Assembly (NCBI RefSeq): GCF_042653925.1
Contig: NZ_JBHSFQ010000007.1
Span: 124,001-188,000, forward strand
DNA: 64,000 nucleotides
DNA from: Nocardiopsis_B mangrovi
GTDB taxonomy: Bacteria > Actinomycetota > Actinomycetes > Streptosporangiales > Streptosporangiaceae
Reading direction: 5' to 3'
Under the pieces are notes generated by a model. It searched no databases, had not been told where the DNA came from, and saw nothing but the letters and a program-made list of their open reading frames with translations. This document shows, piece after piece, positions 40,288 to 47,631 of this stretch (positions are counted from its first letter, which is position 1; each line of letters begins with the position of its first letter). A program made the position numbers and the translations under genes.

Positions 40288-41211
40288 ATGCTCGACATTC
40301 GGCGTCTGCGGCTGCTCCGCGATCTGGCCAGACTCGGCACCATCGCCGCGGTGGCCCAGGCCCACACCTACACGCCGTCGGCCGTGTCCCAGCAGCTCAC
40401 GGCGCTGCAACGGGAGGCGGGGGTACCGCTGCTGGAGAAGTCCGGCCGCGGCGTCGCCCTCACCCCGGCGGGCGTCGCGCTGGCCGAGCACACCGAAGCC
40501 GTGCTCGCCGCGCTCGAGGCGGCCTCAGCGAGCCTCGCCGCAGCCCGGACCGGCCTGAGCGGGATGGTGCAGATCGGAGCATTCCCGACCGCCGTGCACA
40601 CCCTGTTGCCGACGGCGCTGGTTACGCTTGGCCGCGACCATCCGGGGCTCGATCTGATGGTCACCGAACTGGATCCGGCCGCCGCCCCCGAAGCGCTGCG
40701 GGAGCGGCGGCTCGATGTGGCACTGCTGCACGACTACGACCTGGCGCCTGCCGAACCCGACCCGACGCTCGACTCGACGCCCCTGCTGGATGAGACGGTC
40801 TTCCTCGCGGTTCCCGGCGCAGACGACGCCACGGCACCCTCCGATCCGGTCGGCGGATACCGGGACGCGGATTGGATCGTGGCCTCGCCGGGCACCCTCT
40901 GCCACACCGTGGCCATGCGCGCCTGCCGGTCGGCGGGATTCACGCCGCGGATACGCCACCACGTGGATGATTTCACCGCCGTGCTGACGCTGGTCGCGGC
41001 CGACCAGGGTGTGGCCCTGGTACCGCAGCTCGGCGCCGGCCGGCTCCCGGGCGGTGTGCGCCTTTTGCCGCTGGCGGCGCGGCGCAGGACCCGGATCGCC
41101 TACCGCCGCGGATCCGGCGGGCATCCCGCTGTCGTCGCATGCGTACGCGCCATCCGCGCCGCGGCCGAGGACCACGTGCGGAAGTCCCCGGTGCGGTTCC
41201 GGGAGAAGTAG
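40288..41211 (+). CDS. LysR-type regulator
   Basis: A 307-residue LysR protein: helix-turn-helix MLDIRRLRLLRDLARLGTIAA, AQAHTYTPSAVSQQLTALQ; co-inducer domain from about residue 90 (GMVQIGAFPTAVHTLLP). It is divergent from a DapA-family aldolase and should control it through the T-N11-A box between them. The inducer is probably a 2-oxo acid or sugar acid, by family analogy only. Confidence 0.92.
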   Translation: MLDIRRLRLLRDLARLGTIAAVAQAHTYTPSAVSQQLTALQREAGVPLLEKSGRGVALTPAGVALAEHTEAVLAALEAASASLAAARTGLSGMVQIGAFPTAVHTLLPTALVTLGRDHPGLDLMVTELDPAAAPEALRERRLDVALLHDYDLAPAEPDPTLDSTPLLDETVFLAVPGADDATAPSDPVGGYRDADWIVASPGTLCHTVAMRACRSAGFTPRIRHHVDDFTAVLTLVAADQGVALVPQLGAGRLPGGVRLLPLAARRRTRIAYRRGSGGHPAVVACVRAIRAAAEDHVRKSPVRFREK

Positions 41212-41247
41212 CGTGCGCGAGCTTCAGGAGCCTGGGCCCTGTCCGGT

Positions 41248-41267
41248 CGCCGGCGGCGCCGCCGGCG
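41248..41267. terminator. GC palindrome between LysR and photolyase genes
   Basis: A perfect 20-bp palindrome (CGCCGGCGGC and its complement) between convergent genes, about 40 bases after the LysR stop. Confidence 0.4.
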
Positions 41268-41443
41268 CGTCCGTGCTCGGCCGGTCGTCGGGCATCGGTG
41301 TCACCACCGGGGCCGGGCGAGTCCTGCGGCCGGGCGCCCTCACGCGGTTCGGTGGCCCGCGCCGTCACGGCTCCGGGCTCCGGTGAACCCCGGGAGAGGC
41401 GGTCGCCCCTGCGGGCGCCAGGGCGGGCCGCACTCCCCGCTCC

Positions 41444-42769
41444 TCACCCGCCCCCTGCCCTGACCGCCAGCGGGGGCGGGTAGCCGGCGACGGGGTCTGC
41501 GAGGAGCCAGGGGGTGTGGACCCGCCGGTCCCGGACACCGGAGAGTTCGGGCACGTGGCGGCGGACGTAGGCGCCGTCGGGGTCGAACCTCTTGGCCTGG
41601 CGCAGGAGGTTGAACGCCCGGTTGGGGCGGGTGTCGTTGCCGGTCCCGGCCACCCACTGCCAGTTGCCGTAGTTGTCGGCGATGTCGCCGTCGGTGAGCA
41701 GGGCATGGAAGTGGTCGCCGCCGTGCGTCCAGTGGATGCGCAGCTCGCGGGTGAGGAACGCGGCGGTGATCAGCCGCGCCCGGTTGTGCATGAACCCCTC
41801 GTCGAGGAGCTGGCGCATGCCAGCGTCGACGATGGGCACCCCCGTGCGGCCCTCGCACCACGCGGCCAGCGCGCCGGGGTCCCGGCGCCAGGCGATGTCG
41901 CGCGGCCGGTAGTCGCGGCGGCCGATGCCGGGGAAGGCGGCGGTGACCTGGTGGTGGAAGTCGCGCCAGGCCAGTTGGCGGACGAACGGCGCGCCCCCGG
42001 GCCGGTCGCGGGCCGCCCGCGCCAGTTCCAGGGGCGAGGTGCACCCGAACCGCAGATCCGCGCTGAGCTGCGAGGTCGCGGCGGCCGCCAGGTCGTCGTG
42101 GAAGCGCTCGTAGTCGGCGATACCGGAGTCCAGCCAGGCGCGCATCCGCCGCCGGGCGCGGCGCTCGCCGCCCTGCTGCCGGTTCGCAGACAGTCGGCCG
42201 GTCCCGCCCGCGCCCGGGGGCGCCGTGGCGGGCAGCCGCCCCGGCGCGATGCCCTCGGGCAGGCGCAGCCGCCGCGGGGCCGGGACCGGTTCACGCCAGC
42301 CACACGCCCGCCACGCCCGCCAGTAGGGGGTGAAGACCCGGTAGTGGCCGCCGCCGGCGGGCACCACCGCGCCCGGGGGCACGACCGTGACACCGGGGAA
42401 CTCCTCGACGCGCACGCCCGCCTGCCCGGCGCGCTCGCGCAGGCGGGCGGCGCGGTCGCGGGCGAAGGAGCTGACGTCGGCGCTCAGGTGCACCAGGCCG
42501 GCGTCGGCGGCCGCGGCGACGCGCAGGGTCTCGGTGACGGTGTCGCCCTCGCGCACGACCAGGTCGCCGCCTGCGGCGGTCAGGCCGTCGCGCAGCTCGG
42601 CCAGCGCCTCCAGCAGGTAGGCGGTGCGGTTGCGGGCGGAGCGGGCGAGGACCGCGGGGTCCAGGACGAACAGCGGGACGACCGGACCGCCGCGCGCCGC
42701 CGCGGCGGCCAGGGCGGGGTGGTCGCCCACGCGCAGGTCGCGGGTGAACAGCACAACGGTCGGACGCAC
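41444..42769 (-). CDS. phr: Deoxyribodipyrimidine photolyase
   Basis: A 441-residue CPD photolyase of the class I cryptochrome/photolyase family. The N-terminal antenna-cofactor domain (VVLFTRDLRVGDHPALAAAA) is at about residues 1-130. The FAD-binding helical domain has TSQLSADLRFGCTSPLEL, WRDFHHQVTAAFP, GVPIVDAGMRQLLDEGFMHNRARLITAAFL, and DNYGNWQWVAGTGNDTRP. It repairs UV-induced pyrimidine dimers with light energy. The GTG at 42769 with GGGGGA just upstream is the best start; longer upstream extensions are Arg-rich noise. Confidence 0.94.
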   Translation of the reverse strand: MRPTVVLFTRDLRVGDHPALAAAAARGGPVVPLFVLDPAVLARSARNRTAYLLEALAELRDGLTAAGGDLVVREGDTVTETLRVAAAADAGLVHLSADVSSFARDRAARLRERAGQAGVRVEEFPGVTVVPPGAVVPAGGGHYRVFTPYWRAWRACGWREPVPAPRRLRLPEGIAPGRLPATAPPGAGGTGRLSANRQQGGERRARRRMRAWLDSGIADYERFHDDLAAAATSQLSADLRFGCTSPLELARAARDRPGGAPFVRQLAWRDFHHQVTAAFPGIGRRDYRPRDIAWRRDPGALAAWCEGRTGVPIVDAGMRQLLDEGFMHNRARLITAAFLTRELRIHWTHGGDHFHALLTDGDIADNYGNWQWVAGTGNDTRPNRAFNLLRQAKRFDPDGAYVRRHVPELSGVRDRRVHTPWLLADPVAGYPPPLAVRAGGG

Positions 42770-42984
42770 GGGTCCCCCTCGTCTCCCGGCGGCGAAGCGC
42801 CAGGCTACCGGGTGCGGGCGGGTGCGGCGGGGACGACGCCCCGGGGTGTGGCGGCGGTGCCGTGGCGGCATTGCGTGGGCGCGCGCATGGAGCGCCGCCC
42901 GGCGGGGGCGCTCGCGGCCGGGGCCGTCCACAGCCCGCGGAAACCGGCTGGCCCAGGCGCGGTCCGCGGTGGCACGATCGGTCC

Positions 42985-43752
42985 ATGTCGCACGCGTTCG
43001 AGGACCTGGTGGGCGAGGCCGCCTCCGCCCCCGTCGACGGCTGGGACTTCTCCTGGTTGCGGGGCCGGGCCGCCGAGCAGCGGCCGTCGTGGGGCTACCA
43101 GCGCTCCATGGGCGCGCGCATGGAGCGGGCGTCGGTCGCCCTGGACATCGAGACCGGCGGCGGCGAGGTCCTGGCCGGCATCGGCTCCCCGGCCCCGCTG
43201 ACCGTCGCCACCGAGTCCTGGCCCCCCAGCCTCGCCCGCGCGGCACGGCTCCTGCACCCGCGCGGCATCGCGGTGGTCGCCCACGGCGCCCACGACCCCC
43301 TCCCCTTCGCCGACGACGTCTTCGACCTCGTCGTCAGCCGCCACCCCGTCAGCGTGGCCTGGGGCGAGGTCGCCCGGGTCCTGCGGCCCTCGGGCACCTA
43401 CTTCTCCCAGCAGGTCGGTCCGGCCAGCGTCTTCGAGCTCGTCGAGTACTTCCTGGGCCCCCAGCCGCGCCGCGTCCGCGAGGCCCGCCACCCCGACCAC
43501 GCCCGGCGCGGGGCCGAGGCCGCCGGCCTGCGGGTGACCGACCTGCGCAGCGAGGCGCTGCGCACCGAGTTCCACGACATCGGCGCCGTCGTGTACTTCC
43601 TGCGCAAGGTGGTGTGGATGGTCCCCGGGTTCACCGTCGAGCGCTACCTGCCCCAGCTGCGCGCCCTGCACGACCACATCCGCGCCCACGGCCCCTTCAC
43701 CGCCACCACGACCCGCTTCCTCATCGAGGCGCGCGCCCCCGCATCCCCGTGA
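42985..43752 (+). CDS. SAM-dependent methyltransferase-like protein
   Basis: A 255-residue Rossmann methyltransferase. SVALDIETGGGEVLAGI replaces the usual GxGxG with TGGGE; LPFADDVFDLVVSRHPV follows, then VLRPSGTYFSQQVG. This is the methyltransferase-11 layout with a variant SAM loop. The FHDIGAVVYFLRKVVWMVPGF segment is characteristic of a group of actinobacterial proteins of unknown target. No Shine-Dalgarno precedes the ATG. It is divergent from the photolyase gene. Confidence 0.85.
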   Translation: MSHAFEDLVGEAASAPVDGWDFSWLRGRAAEQRPSWGYQRSMGARMERASVALDIETGGGEVLAGIGSPAPLTVATESWPPSLARAARLLHPRGIAVVAHGAHDPLPFADDVFDLVVSRHPVSVAWGEVARVLRPSGTYFSQQVGPASVFELVEYFLGPQPRRVREARHPDHARRGAEAAGLRVTDLRSEALRTEFHDIGAVVYFLRKVVWMVPGFTVERYLPQLRALHDHIRAHGPFTATTTRFLIEARAPASP

Positions 43753-44138
43753 CCCGGTGGATGCGCCCTGGTGAGCCGGGCCGCCGAGGCCGGTGTGGCC
43801 GTGTCCGGTTCGGGGAGCGCGGGGCGGAGCCCGAGGAGGCGGGCCACCAGCGGCGTGGGCGGGCGGCCGAAGACCGGGGGGGTGGTGGCGCGGTGCCGCG
43901 CAGCGCATCGGCGCGGGCGGGGGCGTCAGCGGCCGGTCCCGCGGTTCCGGGACGCCTTCGAGGTGCGCGCGAGCCGCTCGGGGCGAACCAGGGGCGTCGC
44001 GGTCGCCCGCCAGGACGCGGCCGGTGCCGGGGCGGGCCGTGGGCGGCACAGGCGGTCCCGGTGGACTGCGCGGCGGCTTCGCGCGCCGCCGGCCCGGTCC
44101 CACCGCGCCGGTCGTACGGCCGGGTGGGGGGCGGTGGT
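43753..44138. other. Intergenic stretch, no gene seen
   Basis: Between two convergent methyltransferase genes. Only Arg/Gly-rich open frames without recognisable content, and no clear hairpin. Confidence 0.4.
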
Positions 44139-44736
44139 TCAGCGGCGGGCCCAGAACACGGCGTGGCCGCCCGCGCCCTCCGGGGCGAACCCCTCCTCGG
44201 CCACCACCAGGCCGGCCGCGGTGATCCATTCCCGGTAGTCGTCCGCGCCGCCCTGGCACCACCACATCGGCGCTCCCCCGCCCAGCCAGTCCTGCTGTGT
44301 TCCCTCCCACGCCCGCGCGCCCGCCGGGGCGCAGCCAGCGCCCCACCCGGGCCAGCAACAGCCGCTGCTCGGCCAGCGGCAGGTGGATCAGCATGTACAG
44401 GCACACCACCGCGTCCACGGACCCCTCGGTGAACGCCAGCGATCCGGCGTCGGCGCGGGTGAACTCGGCCCCGGGCACCAGTTCCCGCGCCCGCGCCACC
44501 TGCACCTCGCTGGTGTCGACGCCGGTCACGGCGAACCCCCGGGCGCACAGCTCGCGTGCCACGGGGACCCCGTTGCCGCACCCCAGGTCCAGCACCCGGC
44601 CCCCGGCGGGCAATCGCCCGGCCAGCGCCTCCACCCACGCCATATGGGTTTCGGGCCGGTCCGCGTCGCCCCGATACCGTCGGGAGACGGCGTTATATCC
44701 CCGGCGAACGAGTTCTTTGGGGTCGGTGTCGCTCAT
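44139..44736 (-). pseudogene. Class I methyltransferase with a frameshift
   Basis: From the ATG at 44736 the product reads as a methyltransferase (RVLDLGCGNGVPVARELC, GVDTSEVQVARARE, VDAVVCLYMLIHLPLAEQR, GRWLRPGG). Near 44310-44325 homology moves to another frame (WEGTQQDWLGGGAPMWW, ADDYREWITAAGLVV), ending at the stop at 44139. A few bases around the C-run after RPGG appear to be missing. Joined, it would be about 195 residues, normal for the family. GATAAT ends seven bases before the ATG, suggesting a leaderless promoter that is still intact. Confidence 0.7.
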
Positions 44737-44812
44737 GGGGGCGATTATCCGCATCCCGCGGTCGCGGCGCCGCTAGTTTTCTTCTGTCGCGGGGTGCAAC
44801 CCCGCGAGACAT

Positions 44813-44831
44813 AAGTATGATGAAAGTATGA
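44813..44831 (+). promoter_or_regulatory. Direct-repeat operator at antitoxin start
   Basis: AAGTATGA occurs at 44813-44820 and 44824-44831, 11 bases apart (one helical turn), overlapping the antitoxin ATG. Ribbon-helix-helix dimers bind such spaced repeats, so this is a plausible autoregulatory site. Confidence 0.5.
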
Positions 44832-45097
44832 GCGAGGTGAAGAGGCGCGTGACAGTCACACTCGACCCCGACCTGTTGGCCACCGCTGAGTCAGCGGTGG
44901 AATCAGGGGAGGCCCGTTCGATCTCGGCGTGGGTCAACGACGCGATCGCAGAGAAGAAGCACCGCCAAGAACGTGCCCGAATTCTCATCAGGCAGGATGT
45001 CATCGACGCCAAAGCCCGCGACCCCGAGGAGTACGAACGTGCTCGGGCATGGGCGCTGCGCATCACCGGCGGCGACACCGATGAGGTGGCGGAGTGA
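44828..45097 (+). CDS. Antitoxin, ribbon-helix-helix type
   Basis: An 89-residue protein with an N-terminal ribbon-helix-helix: the strand RRVTVTLDPDLLATAES followed by helix AWVNDAIAEKK. The rest is a charged helix (RQERARILIRQDVIDAKARD) that would wrap the toxin. The stop overlaps the start of the toxin gene (GTGA). Base composition is lower in GC than the surroundings, a sign of transfer. It neutralises the linked PIN-like toxin and represses its own promoter (family knowledge). Confidence 0.8.
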   Translation: MSEVKRRVTVTLDPDLLATAESAVESGEARSISAWVNDAIAEKKHRQERARILIRQDVIDAKARDPEEYERARAWALRITGGDTDEVAE

Positions 45098-45498
45098 TCG
45101 GCGGCAAGATCCTCACGGCCTCAGCGATCAGCGCCTGGGCCAACGGGTCCGTCTACATGGCGACGCTGGTCGATATCGCCATCGATCGAGTCATCACTCT
45201 CCACGTACCAGCCCTCGCGCTGACGTCGGGTCTCTTCGGAATCTCGATGAAGCAGGCCGAGTCGGTGGAGGCGCGACTCGACGACGCGGTGTTCACGTAC
45301 GGCAAGCTCGACAGGGAAACCGCCCCGCTGGTCGCTCTCACGGCGACCCGATGGCGAAATGAAGGAATTTCCCCCGCCGACGCCCACGTCGTCAACGTTG
45401 CGGCAAGCCACTACGAGGGCTGGCCCATCGTAACGGCCGCAGATGAGGCATTCTGGGCGCGATTCCTACCCAAGGCCCCCATCGAACGCCTGCCGTGA
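45094..45498 (+). CDS. PIN-like (VapC-type) toxin with altered first acidic residue
   Basis: A 134-residue protein translationally coupled to the antitoxin (GTG start in GTGA). The ending is PIN-like: ISPADAHVVNVAASHYEGWPIVTAADEAFWARF supplies two Asp residues (given here as two motifs, PADAHVV and VTAADEAF). The N-terminal strand reads KILTASAISAWANGS, where PIN RNases have ILDASAL; the first metal-binding Asp is Thr. Activity may be lost or changed. Two hairpins follow the stop. Confidence 0.75.
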   Translation: MIGGKILTASAISAWANGSVYMATLVDIAIDRVITLHVPALALTSGLFGISMKQAESVEARLDDAVFTYGKLDRETAPLVALTATRWRNEGISPADAHVVNVAASHYEGWPIVTAADEAFWARFLPKAPIERLP

Positions 45499-45502
45499 CA
45501 CT

Positions 45503-45561
45503 CCGGTGGGGCTACTGTCCCCACCGGACGCCCTCGGTGGCCGCCAACCTGGCGGCCACCG
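45503..45561 (+). terminator. Tandem terminator hairpins after toxin gene
   Basis: 45503-45527: a 9-bp stem CCGGTGGGG-N7-CCCCACCGG. 45535-45561: a 12-bp stem CGGTGGCCGCCA with a three-base loop. They insulate the toxin-antitoxin pair from the convergent gene. Confidence 0.75.
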
Positions 45562-45620
45562 TGTCACGGCAGCGCGACGGCATCACACAGATGCCGCCGA
45601 GCTTCTCTCCCCTACCCGGC

Positions 45621-46457
45621 TCAGGCGAAGGCGGCGGTGTTCTCGGCGGCCCACTGTCGGAACGTGCGCGCCGGGGTGGTCGTGACCCGCTCGACGGTGT
45701 CGCGTACCCGCAGCAGCGGCTCGTTGACGTCGCCGCCCATGAGGTCCAGCACCGCGTCCGCGGTCTGCGCGCCCATCGACGCCGCCATGTTCCGGTGGGC
45801 CTCGTCGCGGGCGATCGCGGCGACCGACAGGTCGCGCCCCACCTCCGCGGCGATCGCCGCCACCTGCTCGCGCACCGTTACGCGCGCCGGTCCGGTCAGC
45901 GCGTGGACGGCGCCGCGGTGGCCGGCCGGATCCGCCAGGGCCGCCGCCGCCACGTCCGCGATGTCGGCGGGGTGGACGGCGGGGAGGCCGATGTCGGGGT
46001 AGGGCGCGCGCACGGCGCCCCCCTCGCGGATCTCCGGCGCCCACCACAGGGCGTTGGAGGCGAACTGCGTCGGCCGCAGGATGGTCCAGTCCATGCCGGT
46101 GGCCTTCAGCGCGTCCTCCACGGCCCGGTTCTGCCGGGCGGCGGGCAGGTGGGGGTGGGTCTCCACCGTGATGGAGGACACGAGCACCACGTGGCCCGCG
46201 CCCGCGTGCCGGGCCGCCTCCAGTACCGCGGTGTCGTCGCCCATCCCCTGGAGCAGGACCAGGGCGCGCACCCCCTCGAGCGCCGGGGCCAGCGTCGCCG
46301 GTCGGGCGAGGTCGCCCTCGACCGCCTGCACCCCGGCGGGCAGCGCGGCCCGGGCGGTGTCGCGGGTCAGGCCCCGCGCCCGGGCCCCGCCACCGCTGCC
46401 GAGCCTGCCCAGCAGCGCGCGGCCGATGTTGCCGGTCGCGCCGGTCACCAGGATCAT
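45621..46457 (-). CDS. NmrA-family NAD(P)-binding protein
   Basis: A 278-residue atypical SDR: cofactor motif VTGATGNIGRALL, GVRALVLLQGMGDD, VVLVSSITVETHPH, and MDWTILRPTQFASNALWW, the segment shared with NAD(P)H:quinone oxidoreductase 2-like proteins. No Tyr-Lys catalytic pair. Possible redox sensor or reductase. GGGGGAG lies shortly before the ATG. Monocistronic, convergent with the toxin gene. Confidence 0.87.
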   Translation of the reverse strand: MILVTGATGNIGRALLGRLGSGGGARARGLTRDTARAALPAGVQAVEGDLARPATLAPALEGVRALVLLQGMGDDTAVLEAARHAGAGHVVLVSSITVETHPHLPAARQNRAVEDALKATGMDWTILRPTQFASNALWWAPEIREGGAVRAPYPDIGLPAVHPADIADVAAAALADPAGHRGAVHALTGPARVTVREQVAAIAAEVGRDLSVAAIARDEAHRNMAASMGAQTADAVLDLMGGDVNEPLLRVRDTVERVTTTPARTFRQWAAENTAAFA

Positions 46458-46578
46458 CGTCGTCTCCCCCGTTGTCGGCCCCGCGGTTCCGCGGTCTCAC
46501 CCCGGACCCTAGAACCTCAACCGTCGTTCAGGTCAACGTGGAGGCCGGCCCGGCAGCTCCGGCGAGGGGCGACGGCGT

Positions 46579-47316
46579 CTACGGCGCCGGGGCCGGGCCG
46601 AGGGGGCCGCGGTCGCGCGCGCGGTCCTCCTCGCCCTCCCCGCCGGGGCCGCCCGCGCCGGACACGAACATGAAGACGGTGACGAAGCAGGCCACCGCGC
46701 CCCCGGCCGTGTAGCCCACCCAGGTGCCGTAGTGGCCGTCGCCCTCGCCGGTGCAGAAGAAGACGACGTTGGCGCCCGTCACCGGGTCGGTGTACGCCCC
46801 GGCCCTGTCGTGGTCCTCCAGGTCGTGCGTCAGGTCCCACACGTCCTCGGCGGTATCGTCGTCGGCGCCGGGACCGCTGAGGGAGTCGAACACCTCCGTC
46901 GACCCGAACGCGCCCACGCCGGCGTCCACCGGGTAGCCGTAGTACGCGCCGTCGTCCAGGTCCGCCTCGTCCTGGCCCTCCAGCAGCGCCGGCCGCCATG
47001 CGGCGACCGGCTCGCGCCGCACGGCCAGCCGCGCCGCGGCGATGTAGGGCAGCCCGGCACCCCGCGGGCCCAGCCCGGCGACATCGGCCACGGCCAGTTC
47101 GACCGGGTAGGCGCCCGGCTCCACCCGCTGGACGAACGTGGCGCGCCGCGCGCCCTCGGGAAACCGGGTCCCCGGTTCGCAGGCCACCAGCCGGCCGCTG
47201 GGCAGCCGCAGGTCGGGACCCGCCACGATGCGCACGGTCGCCGTGTGGCCGCTGCTCAGACCATGCTCACCCCCGTCGGTGAAGAGGCGGTCCAGATCGG
47301 GCGGTCGCGGACTCAT
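46579..47316 (-). CDS. DUF4241-like protein
   Basis: A 245-residue protein of unknown function. The N-terminal half has RLPSGRLVACEPGTRF and PGAYPVELAVADV, the middle GAYYGYPVDAGVGAFGS, and the C-terminal VVFFCTGEGDGHYGTWVGYT and GGAVACFVTVF. The last two are typical of DUF4241 proteins, in which a GDG.Y.T.VG segment ends the domain. The final 25 residues are Gly/Glu/Arg-rich. Some relatives occur in polymorphic-toxin immunity contexts; nothing here supports that role. Its N-terminus is divergent from the giant carboxylase gene, with 315 bases between. Confidence 0.65.
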   Translation of the reverse strand: MSPRPPDLDRLFTDGGEHGLSSGHTATVRIVAGPDLRLPSGRLVACEPGTRFPEGARRATFVQRVEPGAYPVELAVADVAGLGPRGAGLPYIAAARLAVRREPVAAWRPALLEGQDEADLDDGAYYGYPVDAGVGAFGSTEVFDSLSGPGADDDTAEDVWDLTHDLEDHDRAGAYTDPVTGANVVFFCTGEGDGHYGTWVGYTAGGAVACFVTVFMFVSGAGGPGGEGEEDRARDRGPLGPAPAP

Positions 47317-47631
47317 GGCGGGTCTCCCCTCCTGTCGGGCCCGAGGGCGGGCGGCTCGGGCGACGAGTCTGGCAGAGCACAGCGACATCCCCGAAATCCC
47401 CGACCGCCGCCGGCGACGGCGCGCACGCGCTCGGCGGCGCCACGGCCGCCAGGCCCGCTCTCCCGCCGCGACCGGCCGCCGGCGACGGTTTTTGGACGAT
47501 TCCCACAACTCCAAGCGCGTATCGTGCGAGGTCTGCGACATGGCGCCGACGCCCCTCAGACGGAAGGGTGATACTGCCGGGACCGCCGTGTCCCAGCGCC
47601 GCACCGTTGGTCTACAGAAGGGCACGCTCGG
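47317..47631. other. Divergent promoter region before carboxylase gene
   Basis: A 315-base gap between the leftward DUF4241-like gene and the rightward carboxylase. No gene is seen. An A/T-richer patch at 47490-47515 (GGTTTTTGGACGATTCC) may be part of a promoter; no clear operator found. Confidence 0.35.
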
